This document shows positions 1 to 9,400 of a stretch of DNA of 64,000 nucleotides, one piece after another (the first letter of the stretch is position 1; the number at the start of each line of letters is the position of its first letter). Below the pieces are notes generated by a model, which worked only from the letters and a program-made list of their open reading frames with translations, was not told the DNA's origin and did no database searches. Origin of the DNA: JAIQET01 sp035542575 (GTDB lineage: Bacteria; Acidobacteriota; Terriglobia; Terriglobales; Acidobacteriaceae); the NCBI GenBank assembly GCA_035542575.1, contig DATKLE010000046.1, positions 36,222-100,221 of the forward strand. Reading direction: 5' to 3'. The position numbers were made by a program, and so were the translations under genes.

Positions 1-1767
1 CCAACTGCTGCTGCTCTGCGACGAAGCGGTCGCGGGCGAGCCGTTGTCCTGGGTACCGCCAAGAATAGTATTCAGATCACTGGGATGCTGCGAAAAGGAT
101 ACGAACTGGGTCATCGAGCCCAGGGTTTGATTGAGACTGTCGAACTGATTGGTGAGCCCGCACGTGCCCGTTGTCAACCCGGTGTAACCGTCGAGGGCCC
201 GGTAGATACCGCCGTCGTTGGCGAAATACAGAATCGCCTTTCCGTTGGCGATGAGGAAATCCACATCATGCTGGTCGGGGTGGACCTTGGCGATGGCGCT
301 GCAACCGTAGACGTGGGTGAGGTTGACGAAGGTATTCGCGCCCGTGCCGTTGCAGGTCGGTGAACCCGTCGTGATGGTGCACTTATAGAGATTGATCGCC
401 CCCGCGTAAAGGTCGGTGCTGGTGGAGCCGTTGGGCACCGCGGCCAATTCCAAATTGTAGAAGCCCTGCGAGGTGCCACAGCCAAACGAATCGCCGCAGT
501 TGGTGATGCCGCTGTCGGTGACCTGGGTCCAGGACGAGCCGCCGTTGGTGCTTTTCCAGATGCCCTTGTCGGTTTGGCTCGCATCCACGTACCACACGTA
601 CATCTCGTTGCGGCCGGGGACCACGGCAAGTTCGCCGCGGTAAATTGGGCAGTTCTGCGAGGTGCTCGGAGGACAAGCCGCCGTGGTCAGGCCAGGCCCG
701 GGTTGGGTCGCCAGGCGGGTCCAGTTGATGCCGTCGGTTGAGGAATAGATGCCGTGGAAGCGCGCGGCTGCATAGAAGGTCCCGCTGCCGGCGTTAGCGT
801 TGAACACCACCCCCGTAGTCGAGGCCGGGGTGATGGTGGTGCCGCCGTCCTTCACCGCCGCGTAGGTCCAGCTCGCCCCGCCGTCGGTGGAATAGTAAAG
901 CCCACGATTCAGGCTGGACTGCTCCAGGTTTTCACTGATGCCTTGGGAGGCCGCAGCAGCGGCGGCCACGACCAGGTTTGGATTGCTGGTGCTGAATGCA
1001 ATCTTGCTGAAGCCCATGCCCGCGAAACTGCGCGTGCCGGTACTGTCGGTGGTGATCAGCGTCCAGTTCTGCCCGGCATCGGTCGAACGCAGGATGCCCA
1101 AACCGTAGTAGGAGTCCGCCGAGCTGTTGGTCTCACCCGTGCCTACCAGGATGACGCTCTTGGTGGGGTCAGGATTGCTGAGCTGCGGCTGAAGGGCGAT
1201 CGAACCCACTGCCAGGGTGGCTTGGGCATCAATCGCCGGAGTCCAACTCACGCTGGACGGACTCAGGCTGAGCGGTCCGGCGTTGGTGGACTTCCAGATC
1301 CCGCCGTAGGCGCCGCCGACGTAGACTGTGTTCCCGGTGGCGTCGGCAGGATCCACGGCCACGGCCGTCGCCCGGCCCGACACCCAATCGTAGTCCTGCT
1401 GCCCGAAGCCGCTGGCGTCGGACGCCAGCGGCGCCGGCCCCAACGGACTCCAACCGGAAGCAGCTCCAGAAGTCAATCCGGCCTTCTGTGCAGCCGCGAG
1501 CCGCGCCGCCCGGGCCTGCATTTTCTGCAGGTGAGCACGGTAGCGGAGAGCGGCCGCCGATTCCTTCGGGAGGGTGCGCCCACGCAAGAACCACTGCTCC
1601 CGGGCCTCAGGCTGGTCGCGGTCCTCGTCCGCGACCGAGTCGTATTCGGAGCGCATCTTTGCGCCTTGGCCGAAGCTAACGATGCTAAGTGTCAGAAGGA
1701 GGAAAAGAGGGCAAAAAGCACGAAGAAAACCACTGCTCACACCAGTTCTCATAAAGTCCATCCGCAT
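1..1767 (-). CDS. Secreted BNR/sialidase-like beta-propeller protein (3' end outside window)
   Basis: The reading frame is open from an ATG at 1767 to the left edge, so at least 589 residues are present and the C-terminus is missing. An N-terminal signal peptide is visible: a short charged stretch, a hydrophobic run containing LFLLLTLS, then FGQ. The body carries repeated Asp-box-like motifs such as STDGGASWTY, STNGGSSWTQ, STDAGQNWTL and SSTDGINWTR, and the phrase ILGGTQDNGS. These are typical of VPS10/BNR or photosystem-II-stability-like propellers of Acidobacteriota. A secreted or surface-located structural or glycan-related protein is inferred; no enzymatic residues can be assigned. ATG codons at 1761 and 1752 are alternative starts, and no clear Shine-Dalgarno sequence distinguishes them. 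Confidence 0.8.
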   Translation of the reverse strand, partial: MRMDFMRTGVSSGFLRAFCPLFLLLTLSIVSFGQGAKMRSEYDSVADEDRDQPEAREQWFLRGRTLPKESAAALRYRAHLQKMQARAARLAAAQKAGLTSGAASGWSPLGPAPLASDASGFGQQDYDWVSGRATAVAVDPADATGNTVYVGGAYGGIWKSTNAGPLSLSPSSVSWTPAIDAQATLAVGSIALQPQLSNPDPTKSVILVGTGETNSSADSYYGLGILRSTDAGQNWTLITTDSTGTRSFAGMGFSKIAFSTSNPNLVVAAAAAASQGISENLEQSSLNRGLYYSTDGGASWTYAAVKDGGTTITPASTTGVVFNANAGSGTFYAAARFHGIYSSTDGINWTRLATQPGPGLTTAACPPSTSQNCPIYRGELAVVPGRNEMYVWYVDASQTDKGIWKSTNGGSSWTQVTDSGITNCGDSFGCGTSQGFYNLELAAVPNGSTSTDLYAGAINLYKCTITTGSPTCNGTGANTFVNLTHVYGCSAIAKVHPDQHDVDFLIANGKAILYFANDGGIYRALDGYTGLTTGTCGLTNQFDSLNQTLGSMTQFVSFSQHPSDLNTILGGTQDNGSPATASSQSSSSW

Positions 1768-1903
1768 GGGAACGCGGGAGAGCAGCCAGTTCCTTGAGTA
1801 TCAGGAGGCAGGAACCTAGTTGTCAATGCAAAATAGTGAGGCCGGGTCCATGTCCGTCGGGACATGTTCCAATCTGGTTACTGCCATGTAGCCTATCGGC
1901 TTG

Positions 1904-3124
1904 CTACTCGTACCTCAGGGCCTCGATGGGATCGAGCCGGGCGGCTTTGCGGGCCGGATAGAAGCCGAAGAAAATTCCCACGGCCATGGAAAAAACCACC
2001 GCGGCGCCAATGGCGGTGGCGGAGATCAGCACCGGCCAGCCCAGCGTCTGGGTGATCAGGAAGGACGCTCCGGTTCCCACCAGGATCCCCGCGGCTCCAC
2101 CCACCAGGCTCAGCACGATGGCCTCCACCAAAAATTGCTGCTGCACGTCGCCTTCGGTGGCGCCGATGGCCATACGAATGCCGATTTCGCGCGTGCGCTC
2201 GGTCACCGAGACCAGCATGATGTTCATGATGCCGATGCCGCCCACGATCAGCGAAATGCTGGCGATCGACGCCAAGAGCACGGTGAACAACTTCGCCTGC
2301 TGGTCGGCAAGGTCGGCCATGTCGGCCAGGTTGCGGACAAAGAAGTCGTCATCCTCACCGGGGCGGATGCGGTGCCGGTCGCGCAACACGGCGGTGATTT
2401 GCTGTTGCGCGGTGTAGCTGGCCTCACGGGAGATGGCCGAGACCACAATCCAGCGCAGCCAGTCTTGTCCGGTGATTTTTTTCTGCAAGGTGGTGATGGG
2501 CACGATGATGATGTCGTCCTGATCGTTCCCCATGGCCGCCGAGGTTCCTTTGGGGGCCAGCACGCCCACTACGTGGAAGGGCAGGTTGTTAATGCGGATG
2601 GTTTCCCCAATGGGATCGGTGGCGCTGAACAGGTTCTTGCGCACCGTTTCTCCGATGACCGCGACATTGGCCGCCATTTCTACATCATTCTGGGTAAACG
2701 GTGCGCCCTCCTGAAAGGACCAGCTGCGAATGTTGAAGTACTGGGGCTCGGTCCCGCTGAGCTGCGTGGCCCAGTTGTCGTTGCCGAACACGACCTGGGC
2801 TGCGGTCTGGCTGCCCGGCGCGGCCGCCTGTACCGCCGGGCATTCGCGCAGAATCGCCTGCATGTCTTCGTATACCAGCGACTTGGTGGCGCCCCAACCC
2901 ATGTGCATGCCGCCCCGCGTCACCGTGCCCGCGCCGACAAAGAGCAAGTTGGAGCCCATGGCGGCAATCTGCTCCTGGGCCTGCTGCTGCGCGCCCTGAC
3001 CTACGCTTACCATGGCAATCACCGCGCCCACACCGATGATGATCCCCAGCATGGTGAGGCTGGAGCGCAGCTTGTTGCGCGCCAGCGCCCGCATCGCGAT
3101 ACGAATGATTGCCAGTAGGTCCAT
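1904..3124 (-). CDS. MacB-type ABC transporter permease
   Basis: This 406-residue inner-membrane permease has the MacB/FtsX architecture. TM1 lies at about residues 20-45 (LTMLGIIIGVGAVIAMVSVG), followed by a large periplasmic MacB_PCD-like domain (about 45-280). Three C-terminal helices form the FtsX domain, and the conserved end is ARKAARLDPIEALRYE. It is the third gene of a MacA / ATPase / permease operon, with the ATPase gene 65 bases upstream. In this family the permease couples cytoplasmic ATP hydrolysis to export of macrolides, peptides or lipoproteins from the periplasm through a TolC-like channel. The substrate cannot be read from sequence. Confidence 0.9.
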   Translation of the reverse strand: MDLLAIIRIAMRALARNKLRSSLTMLGIIIGVGAVIAMVSVGQGAQQQAQEQIAAMGSNLLFVGAGTVTRGGMHMGWGATKSLVYEDMQAILRECPAVQAAAPGSQTAAQVVFGNDNWATQLSGTEPQYFNIRSWSFQEGAPFTQNDVEMAANVAVIGETVRKNLFSATDPIGETIRINNLPFHVVGVLAPKGTSAAMGNDQDDIIIVPITTLQKKITGQDWLRWIVVSAISREASYTAQQQITAVLRDRHRIRPGEDDDFFVRNLADMADLADQQAKLFTVLLASIASISLIVGGIGIMNIMLVSVTERTREIGIRMAIGATEGDVQQQFLVEAIVLSLVGGAAGILVGTGASFLITQTLGWPVLISATAIGAAVVFSMAVGIFFGFYPARKAARLDPIEALRYE

Positions 3125-3189
3125 AATCGTTCCGTAGGTTTTTCTTAGCTACTTTGCGCCAACCTTAGCGTCCTTTGCGGTTACGCGCT

Positions 3190-3975
3190 CTAATCCTCCA
3201 GCGTCGGCAAGTTCTTCAGCACCTCGGCGGCCAGGGGACGGTTCGCGACGGGCTCGTCGCGCCGGATCCTGCCATCGCGAAACTGGATGCTGCGCTTGGC
3301 AAACTGCGCCACATCCTGCTCGTGGGTCACCAGAACCACCGTCAACCCGCCGTCATTCAGCCTCTGAAACACCTCCATGATCTCCACCGAGGTGCGGCTA
3401 TCCAGATTGCCGGTGGGCTCATCCGCCAGCAAAATCGAGGGACGGTTGACCAGCGCCCGCGCGATGGCCACACGCTGCTGCTGACCTCCAGAAAGCTGGG
3501 AAGGGAAGTGCAGCATGCGGTCGCCCAAGCCGACCAGTTCCAGAGCTTGCCGCGCCCGTTTCTGGCCTTCTTCTTTGCTGATCTGCGCGTAGAGCGTGGG
3601 CAGTTCGACATTCTCCTGCGCGGTGGTGCGCGAAAGCAGGTTAAAACCCTGAAACACGAAGCCGATCTTGCGATTGCGGATGGCGGCCAGCTCCCGCTTG
3701 CTGAGCTGTGAAACCTCGACCCCTTCCAGCAGATAACGCCCGCTGCTGGGCTTGTCCAGGCAACCCATAATGTTCATGAATGTGGATTTGCCGCTGCCGC
3801 TGGCCCCCATGATGGCGACGAACTCGCCCCGTTCGATGGTGACGCTGACCCCGCGCAGCGCATGTACCCGCGTCTCACCCAGGTCGTAATACTTGTGGAC
3901 GTCTTCCACCTGAATGACTGCGTGATGATCGCTGCCGATGGTCTGGCCAACTTCGGGTTGTGAAATGGTCGCCAC
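3190..3975 (-). CDS. MacB/LolD-type ABC transporter ATP-binding protein
   Basis: This 261-residue ATPase has Walker A GASGSGKST, Q-loop FVFQGFNLL, signature LSGGQQQRVAIARAL, Walker B ILLADEPTGNLD and the H-loop LVTHE. It belongs to the MacB/LolD/FtsE branch that works with FtsX-like permeases. It starts at a GTG preceded by an AAAGG box six bases away. It sits between the adaptor gene (29-base gap) and the permease gene (65-base gap), so the three form one operon. The C-terminal extension after the H-loop is somewhat longer than in LolD. Confidence 0.93.
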   Translation of the reverse strand: MATISQPEVGQTIGSDHHAVIQVEDVHKYYDLGETRVHALRGVSVTIERGEFVAIMGASGSGKSTFMNIMGCLDKPSSGRYLLEGVEVSQLSKRELAAIRNRKIGFVFQGFNLLSRTTAQENVELPTLYAQISKEEGQKRARQALELVGLGDRMLHFPSQLSGGQQQRVAIARALVNRPSILLADEPTGNLDSRTSVEIMEVFQRLNDGGLTVVLVTHEQDVAQFAKRSIQFRDGRIRRDEPVANRPLAAEVLKNLPTLED

Positions 3976-4004
3976 TTAAGCCTTTCTGGATCTAATTCCG
4001 GCCG

Positions 4005-5390
4005 TTACCGCCGCGGCCCTCCGCCTCCCATGCCTGGAGGGCGAGTGCCCGAGGTCGCGGTCATGGCTCCCGTCACCAACTCATCGCCCTCCTTGAGTTC
4101 ACCCTTCAGGATCTGCGCCACCTCCGTGATGGTGTGATCGGTAATGCCCGTGCGGATCCTCACCGGCTCGAGCGTCTTGTCCGGCCGCAGTTTCCAGACC
4201 ACCGCAACATCCACGCGCGGCGTGCGCTGCTGGCTCCCGTCTCCACCACCCCCCTGTGCTCCTTGCGGCCGGCCCCGGTGCTGCTGGCCGGATGTTCCCT
4301 CAGCACTCGAGCCTTGGTTGCTGGCGCTCTGCCCCTGCTCTCCCGAAATCAAGCCGTACTTTTTGTAAAGCGCGCGGATCTGGTCCGCGCTCATGTCTGG
4401 CTTGTAACGCAGCGCGCCATTCGCCACGCGCAACACATCTTTCGCGTTGGCCACCGGAATGGTGATGTAAGCCGTCATGCCGGGAAACAACTTCAGGTCG
4501 GGATTGTCGAAATCAATGATGGTGTTGTAGGTAACCACGTTCTGCACCGTGGTGGCGTTCATCCGTACCTGCGAGACCCGCCCGCTGAAGGTGTCTTTGG
4601 GATAAGCATCCACCTTGAACGTCACTATCTGTCCGGTGCGGATCATGCCCACATCGGATTCATCGGTGCTGGCGTAGACCTGCATCTTGGTGAGATCTTG
4701 CGCGATAGTAAACAGGGTCGGCGCCTGTAGCGAGGCGGCTACGGTCTGGCCCACGTCCACGCTGCGCGCGATCACAGTGCCGTCAATGGGGGCGTGAATC
4801 GTGGTGTAGTCGAGATTGGTCTGCGCGACTTTGACCGCGGCCTCCTTCTGCTGCACCTGGGCGGCCGCTTGCACCACTTGGGCCTGGGCTGCGGAAACCG
4901 CGGCGTTCGCGGTGTCGTAGTTCGCCTTCGCCAGGTCGAGTTGCTGCTGGCTCATGACGCCTTCTTTGGCCAGGCCGTCGGTGCGTTCGTAATCCGCTTT
5001 GGTCTGGACGGCAGTAGCTTTGGCCTTCTCCAGATTGGCCTGCCCCGCCACCAGATTGGCCTTGGCATTGGCCAGGTCCGCCTTGGCTTGCAGCAGCGTC
5101 CCCTCGAACAACTGAGGATCGATCTGGGCCACGACTTCGCCCTTCTTCACGCGCGAGTTGAAGTCTGCATAAAGCCGAGAGATGGTTCCCGAAACCTGTG
5201 ATCCGACCTGCACCGTGGTCACGGCGTTGATGGTGCCGGTGGCCTCCACTACTTCGTGGATGTCGCCGCGATCGGCCTTGACGGTGAAATACTGCGGCTT
5301 GTCATTGCCCTTGAACTGGAACGCGGCGAATACCCCGATGGCCACAACCACGATCCCTACGATCATCCAATGGCGTTTTAGCAGTTTCAC
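4005..5390 (-). CDS. MacA-like periplasmic adaptor (membrane fusion protein)
   Basis: This is an efflux adaptor of about 461 residues. It has an N-terminal membrane anchor (WMIVGIVVVAIGVFAAF), a first lipoyl half, a long alpha-helical hairpin rich in Ala/Gln/Lys (about residues 95-185), a second lipoyl half (TTIHAPIDGTVIARSV), and then beta-barrel and membrane-proximal domains. The GTG at 5390 is preferred as start because a GAGGA box lies seven bases before it; a TTG at 5426 would add 12 residues. It is the first gene of the operon with the ATPase and permease. A Gln/Gly/Ser-rich insert (about residues 350-385) and a Gly-rich tail are unusual additions. Confidence 0.9.
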   Translation of the reverse strand: MKLLKRHWMIVGIVVVAIGVFAAFQFKGNDKPQYFTVKADRGDIHEVVEATGTINAVTTVQVGSQVSGTISRLYADFNSRVKKGEVVAQIDPQLFEGTLLQAKADLANAKANLVAGQANLEKAKATAVQTKADYERTDGLAKEGVMSQQQLDLAKANYDTANAAVSAAQAQVVQAAAQVQQKEAAVKVAQTNLDYTTIHAPIDGTVIARSVDVGQTVAASLQAPTLFTIAQDLTKMQVYASTDESDVGMIRTGQIVTFKVDAYPKDTFSGRVSQVRMNATTVQNVVTYNTIIDFDNPDLKLFPGMTAYITIPVANAKDVLRVANGALRYKPDMSADQIRALYKKYGLISGEQGQSASNQGSSAEGTSGQQHRGRPQGAQGGGGDGSQQRTPRVDVAVVWKLRPDKTLEPVRIRTGITDHTITEVAQILKGELKEGDELVTGAMTATSGTRPPGMGGGGPRR

Positions 5391-5548
5391 GTCGGAATCC
5401 TCTATATTAGTGGGCGCTCTACTCAATATTATGATGGTTTATTGTGCAGCACGGATGCGAGCCTTGGCCCAATCTTTACAAAAGTTTACGTGCAAGATGG
5501 TAACTGCCTGATGACCATGGTTTCTGAGCGCCATGGGGAGAAACTCTG

Positions 5549-6223
5549 ATGGATTGGCAAGCATTCTGGCTGACGATCCGGCTCGCAGTGCTGGTGGCGG
5601 CGGCGCTGGTGGTCCTCGGACTGCCCGTTGCGTACTGGATTACGTACTCACGCTGGCGCTGGAAGTTCCTGGCCGAAGCCGTGGTCGCACTGCCCATTGT
5701 TTTACCTCCTACCGTGTTGGGTTTTTATGTCCTGGTTGCGCTGGGCTCGCGCAGCCCGCTCGGCCGCTGGTGGCAGACCCTGACCGGGCACACGCTGGCA
5801 TTTACTTTCGAAGGCCTGGTGATTGGCTCCATTATCTACAGTCTGCCATTTGCCGTGCAGCCCTTTGCCGCCTCTTTCGCCGCGGTGGACCGCAAGCTGA
5901 TCGCGGCCTCCGCTACCTTGGGCGCCTCCCAGCTGCAAACGTTCTTTCGCGTAATCCTGCCGTTGTCGGTCTCGGGCCTGGTGACAGGAATTGCCTTGAG
6001 CTTTGCTCACACCATGGGTGAATTCGGCGTAGTGCTCATGGTGGGCGGCAACATCCCTGGGGTGACGCGCACGGTGTCCATCGACATCTACGACAAGGTG
6101 CAAGCCTTCAACTACGCTGGAGCCAACCAGACGGCACTCGTGCTGTTGGCCATCTCATTTGCCGTGCTGTCATTAGTGTACGCCCTGAACCGGAGAGTGT
6201 GGGCGGTATGGCCGTGGAAATAG
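5549..6223 (+). CDS. modB: Molybdate ABC transporter permease ModB
   Basis: This 224-residue integral membrane protein matches ModB in length and motifs. It has about five hydrophobic helices, the sequence PIVLPPTVLGFYVLVALG, and the EAA loop region DRKLIAASATLGASQLQTFF followed by a Gly. HTMGEFGVVLMVGGNIPG is typical of molybdate permeases. A GGGGAG ribosome site lies just before the ATG. The gene overlaps modC by 16 bases, indicating translational coupling. The substrate-binding protein gene modA is not next to it. Molybdate would supply the cofactor of the formate dehydrogenase encoded at 32668-35835. Confidence 0.93.
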   Translation: MDWQAFWLTIRLAVLVAAALVVLGLPVAYWITYSRWRWKFLAEAVVALPIVLPPTVLGFYVLVALGSRSPLGRWWQTLTGHTLAFTFEGLVIGSIIYSLPFAVQPFAASFAAVDRKLIAASATLGASQLQTFFRVILPLSVSGLVTGIALSFAHTMGEFGVVLMVGGNIPGVTRTVSIDIYDKVQAFNYAGANQTALVLLAISFAVLSLVYALNRRVWAVWPWK

Positions 6224-7359
6224 AGCCCAGGAGCCAGCTGCGGGTCGAGAGCGCAGCATCCGTGCCGGCTGATACGGTCGCGCTGACGGTCGCTATCCGC
6301 AAGCACTTTGGCAATGGCAGCGAGTTCGCACTCGACTGCTCGTTCACAGCGGCGCCGGGGATCACCATTGTATTTGGTGCCTCAGGAGCGGGAAAGACCA
6401 CACTGCTCGATTGCATCGCTGGCCTTGCGGCTCCTGACGCCGGCCGGATCGTGGCCGCTGGACGTGTCTTCTTCGGCCAGGGAACCAACCTTGCCGTGTC
6501 ACATCGCCGGGTCGGCTACGTCTTCCAGGATCTGGCGCTGTTTCCCCATCTCAGCGCAGAAAAGAACATCCAGTATGGACTTGCCGGCCTTGAAGGGAAC
6601 GAGCGCCGTCAGCGGACGGAGGCTATTCTGCAGTCTTTCCGCATTGCGCACTTGGGCAGGCGGAAGCCGGGTGAGATTTCTGGAGGCGAGCGGCAGCGCG
6701 TGGCGCTGGCCCGCGCCCTGGTCACGGACCCCTGCGTTCTCCTGCTCGACGAGCCGCTGGCAGCCCTGGATGCCGCCACCAAGTCAAGGATTGTGGATGA
6801 TCTCCGGGCCTGGAACCAGGCCCATCGCATTCCGGTCCTCTATGTGACCCACAGCCGGGAAGAGGTCTTCGCGTTAGGCGAGCGCGTCCTGGTGCTGGAG
6901 AACGGAAGGATCATTGCCCAGGGCACGCCGCACGAAGTCATGTCGGCGCCACGGCAGGAAACCGTGGCCCAACTCGCCGGCTTCGAAAACATTTTCGACG
7001 CCATCGTAGTCGCTGCCCATGAGGATCGTGGCACCATGACCTGCCGCATCGCGGGCAGTAATGTGGAACTGGAGACTCCGCTGGTACGCGGCAACATGGG
7101 CTCAACCCTCAAGATAGGCATCCGCGCCGGCGATATTTTGCTGGCCACGGTTCAGCCAAGCGGATTGAGCGCGCGCAATGTGCTTCCGGGCAAAATGGTC
7201 TCACTCACTCAACGAGATGTGATCGTGTCAGCAAAAGTGGATTGCGGTGTGGAAGTCGAGGTCCACCTCACCCTCGCGGCCCGCGATTCCCTCCGCCTGC
7301 AGCCGGGACGTGAAGTGTGGCTGGTGGTGAAGACGCACTCCTGCCATCTGATGGCGTAG
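6208..7359 (+). CDS. modC: Molybdate ABC transporter ATP-binding protein ModC
   Basis: This 383-residue ATPase has Walker A GASGAGKTT, Q-loop VFQDLALFPHL, signature ISGGERQRVALARAL, Walker B VLLLDEPLAALD and H-loop VTHSREE. A C-terminal TOBE/MOP-like domain (about residues 285-380) is typical of ModC and may bind molybdate. The ATG at 6208 is chosen because a GGAGAG box lies about ten bases upstream; a GTG at 6199 is the alternative. The gene overlaps the end of modB. The extended N-terminus before the first beta strand (about 25 residues) is longer than usual. Confidence 0.93.
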   Translation: MAVEIEPRSQLRVESAASVPADTVALTVAIRKHFGNGSEFALDCSFTAAPGITIVFGASGAGKTTLLDCIAGLAAPDAGRIVAAGRVFFGQGTNLAVSHRRVGYVFQDLALFPHLSAEKNIQYGLAGLEGNERRQRTEAILQSFRIAHLGRRKPGEISGGERQRVALARALVTDPCVLLLDEPLAALDAATKSRIVDDLRAWNQAHRIPVLYVTHSREEVFALGERVLVLENGRIIAQGTPHEVMSAPRQETVAQLAGFENIFDAIVVAAHEDRGTMTCRIAGSNVELETPLVRGNMGSTLKIGIRAGDILLATVQPSGLSARNVLPGKMVSLTQRDVIVSAKVDCGVEVEVHLTLAARDSLRLQPGREVWLVVKTHSCHLMA

Positions 7360-7374
7360 TGCCGGGAGAGTGCA

Positions 7375-8889
7375 CTACCTGGATGCTCGTGCCTCCATCA
7401 CCGGTTCCATTTCGATCACGCCCACCCACTCTCCCCTGCGTCGTTCCGTGTAAACCAGTCGTCCCCCCAGAAGCTGTGCGGCTGCAGCGGGCGGCACGTC
7501 GCGGTGATAGCCGAAGAAACGGGTCTTCCATTGCACCCAGGTAGGCCAGTTCTCGAACAGAGTGTGGGCGGGCTGATACTTGGTCGAGAACACCAGCGCC
7601 ACATCGAATTCGGATCGCATGTCCGCGCTGGCTATGAGCTGCTCCACGCTGAAGTCTTCGATTCGCACCACCCTCATTGGACGGGTGAGGTATCCAAGGT
7701 ACGGTCGGCTCAGCTCATCGCTCGCGGGCCATGCGGTCAGAACCCGCGCCATGGGGTAGCGCGCTTCCACGAAGTTCTCAGCATGCTGGTGCAGCAGGAT
7801 GTAGTCGCGGTAGGTGAGGTTGTCTTCGGGCGAGAATTCGTAGGGAGGATTGACCAAGAGTCCGACGACGAACGCCAGCACGACGATGGCCACCACCCAG
7901 CGCCACATCTGCACCCGGCGGCGCAGCGTCGAAACCCCGATGATGATTGCCAGAGGCACCACCGGGAGCATGTAGCGCGCCAATATGGCCCCGCCGACCA
8001 TCGCCAGAAAAATCACGTAGCTGGCGATCACCACCAGCAACGCAAGCTGCACGCCCGGTGCGATCCGGCGCCGTTCTCCGCCAGCATCGCAGATCGCAGG
8101 GCACCACAGGGCGAACAGGGTCGCTGCGGTCAGCAGGTACAGACCCAGATAGCCGAGCGTTTGCCACAGGCGCAGCAGGAATGCCAACAGCACGCGCATG
8201 GGATGCAGAGTCGCCTGCACGTTGTAGCGAAAGAATTCAGGGTTGCCGAACACCGCCCCCGTGCGCAGATAGTGGTACGAGTACCATACGGCCAACAAAA
8301 GGGCTGGAGCCAGGAGCAGAGCGGACTTCCAACTCCGCTGCGGAAACAGGCAGAGAGACTGGTCTCCCGGCCCGCGATGCAGGACGGGGCAGACGAGTTC
8401 CCAGAGCAAAAGCGCCAGTGGAGCCAGCACCGCCGTTTCTTTCGCCAATACTGCCAGCGAGAACCACATGGCGGCCCCTCTGTGGCGCCGTTCGACATAG
8501 CTGCCCAGTGCCCAGAACGTCAGCCCCGCTGCCGCCAGGTCCACATGGGCAAGGGAGCTCTGCGTGAAGAAAACCGGATACAGCGCGACGCAGATGGTCG
8601 ATGCGATCGCGACCTCGGTATTCGCCACGCGCCGAGCCAGCCGGAACACACCCGCCAGGGAGAGCGTCGAGATCAACAGCATCGCCGTGCGTGTCACTGT
8701 CGGCGCATAACCGGCGATCTTCCACCAGAGGGCGAGATAGGCCATCACCAGCGGAGGATGGGCATTGGAAGGAGTCGAGCGCGGTATCAAACTTCCGCTG
8801 AGCAGTAGATCGCGGGCGGCGGGCACGTAATATCCGGCCTCGTCCCAGAAATAGGGCAACCGCAGAAGAGGGATATGGAGCGCAAACAC
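7375..8889 (-). CDS. GT39-like membrane glycosyltransferase (dolichyl-phosphate-mannose type)
   Basis: This polytopic membrane protein of at least 504 residues has the PMT/ArnT-like start LRLPYFWDEAGYYVP. The WDEAGYY acidic motif lies in the first periplasmic loop, followed by about ten hydrophobic helices and a hydrophilic C-terminal domain. Members transfer sugars from polyprenyl-phosphate donors to lipid or protein acceptors at the periplasmic face; the actual substrate is unknown. The GTG at 8889 falls inside the first transmembrane helix. The open frame extends 18 codons further to an ATC at 8943, which has a good AAGGA box nine bases upstream, so the true start may be non-canonical. It is the second gene after the DUF3467 gene. 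Confidence 0.82.
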   Translation of the reverse strand: MFALHIPLLRLPYFWDEAGYYVPAARDLLLSGSLIPRSTPSNAHPPLVMAYLALWWKIAGYAPTVTRTAMLLISTLSLAGVFRLARRVANTEVAIASTICVALYPVFFTQSSLAHVDLAAAGLTFWALGSYVERRHRGAAMWFSLAVLAKETAVLAPLALLLWELVCPVLHRGPGDQSLCLFPQRSWKSALLLAPALLLAVWYSYHYLRTGAVFGNPEFFRYNVQATLHPMRVLLAFLLRLWQTLGYLGLYLLTAATLFALWCPAICDAGGERRRIAPGVQLALLVVIASYVIFLAMVGGAILARYMLPVVPLAIIIGVSTLRRRVQMWRWVVAIVVLAFVVGLLVNPPYEFSPEDNLTYRDYILLHQHAENFVEARYPMARVLTAWPASDELSRPYLGYLTRPMRVVRIEDFSVEQLIASADMRSEFDVALVFSTKYQPAHTLFENWPTWVQWKTRFFGYHRDVPPAAAAQLLGGRLVYTERRRGEWVGVIEMEPVMEARASR

Positions 8890-8965
8890 CGCAACAAAGA
8901 GCAGTGTGAAAAGCAGCGCGGGATTGACGGGGCGCGAATCGATCTCGGAGCTTCCTTGCCTGCGT

Positions 8966-9262
8966 CTAGTGCACCGGCCCGCCGGCCATCATGCGCGGAT
9001 CGAGTTTGATCTCACCGAACGTGCCCTCATAGCTCGCCAGGTTCTGCTGCAGGACGGTCATCAGCGCCTTGGCCTGCTGCGGGCTGAGGTAGATTCCCTG
9101 GTAGTTCTTTATTTCCACCTGGTTCTCGCTCTGCTGCTGCAAGGTCCCGAAAACCAGGAAGAAATCCCACACGCTCACCCGCACCTGCACGCTGTTGGCA
9201 TAGCCTTCCCGGTAATCGGGACCGTTCACCAGCTTGATATTCGGCTGTGTTGGAATGGACAT
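8966..9262 (-). CDS. DUF3467 domain protein
   Basis: This small soluble protein (98 residues) matches the DUF3467 pattern: NSVQVRVSVWDFFLVFG, an ENQVEIKNYQGIYLSPQQAK segment and a C-terminal helix. The family is widespread, about 100 residues long and of unknown function; related proteins often bear the sequence YSNxxxVxxSxxDFxLdFG. It lies directly upstream of the glycosyltransferase on the same strand and probably shares its transcript. No catalytic residues can be proposed. Confidence 0.8.
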   Translation of the reverse strand: MSIPTQPNIKLVNGPDYREGYANSVQVRVSVWDFFLVFGTLQQQSENQVEIKNYQGIYLSPQQAKALMTVLQQNLASYEGTFGEIKLDPRMMAGGPVH

Positions 9263-9400
9263 AGGATAGTCAGTGTAGCGGGTTTTTTAGGGACGAGGAA
9301 GGAGTCACCTCAGCCGGCGGACGAATCACCCATGGACGCACGCCGCAAACCACTGGTAAAGTCCTAGCCAGTCCGAAACGTGGGTTGCTCCCTGGCTCCC

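Noticed and set aside
1901..3118. 405-residue plus-strand frame opposite the MacB permease
   Set aside because: It is a shadow of the high-GC permease gene; the translation is rich in His/Arg/Gly with no domain.
5511..5536. CCATGG-N10-CCATGG dyad before modB as a ModE operator
   Set aside because: CCATGG is self-palindromic and short, and the ModE consensus is absent, so it is weak evidence.
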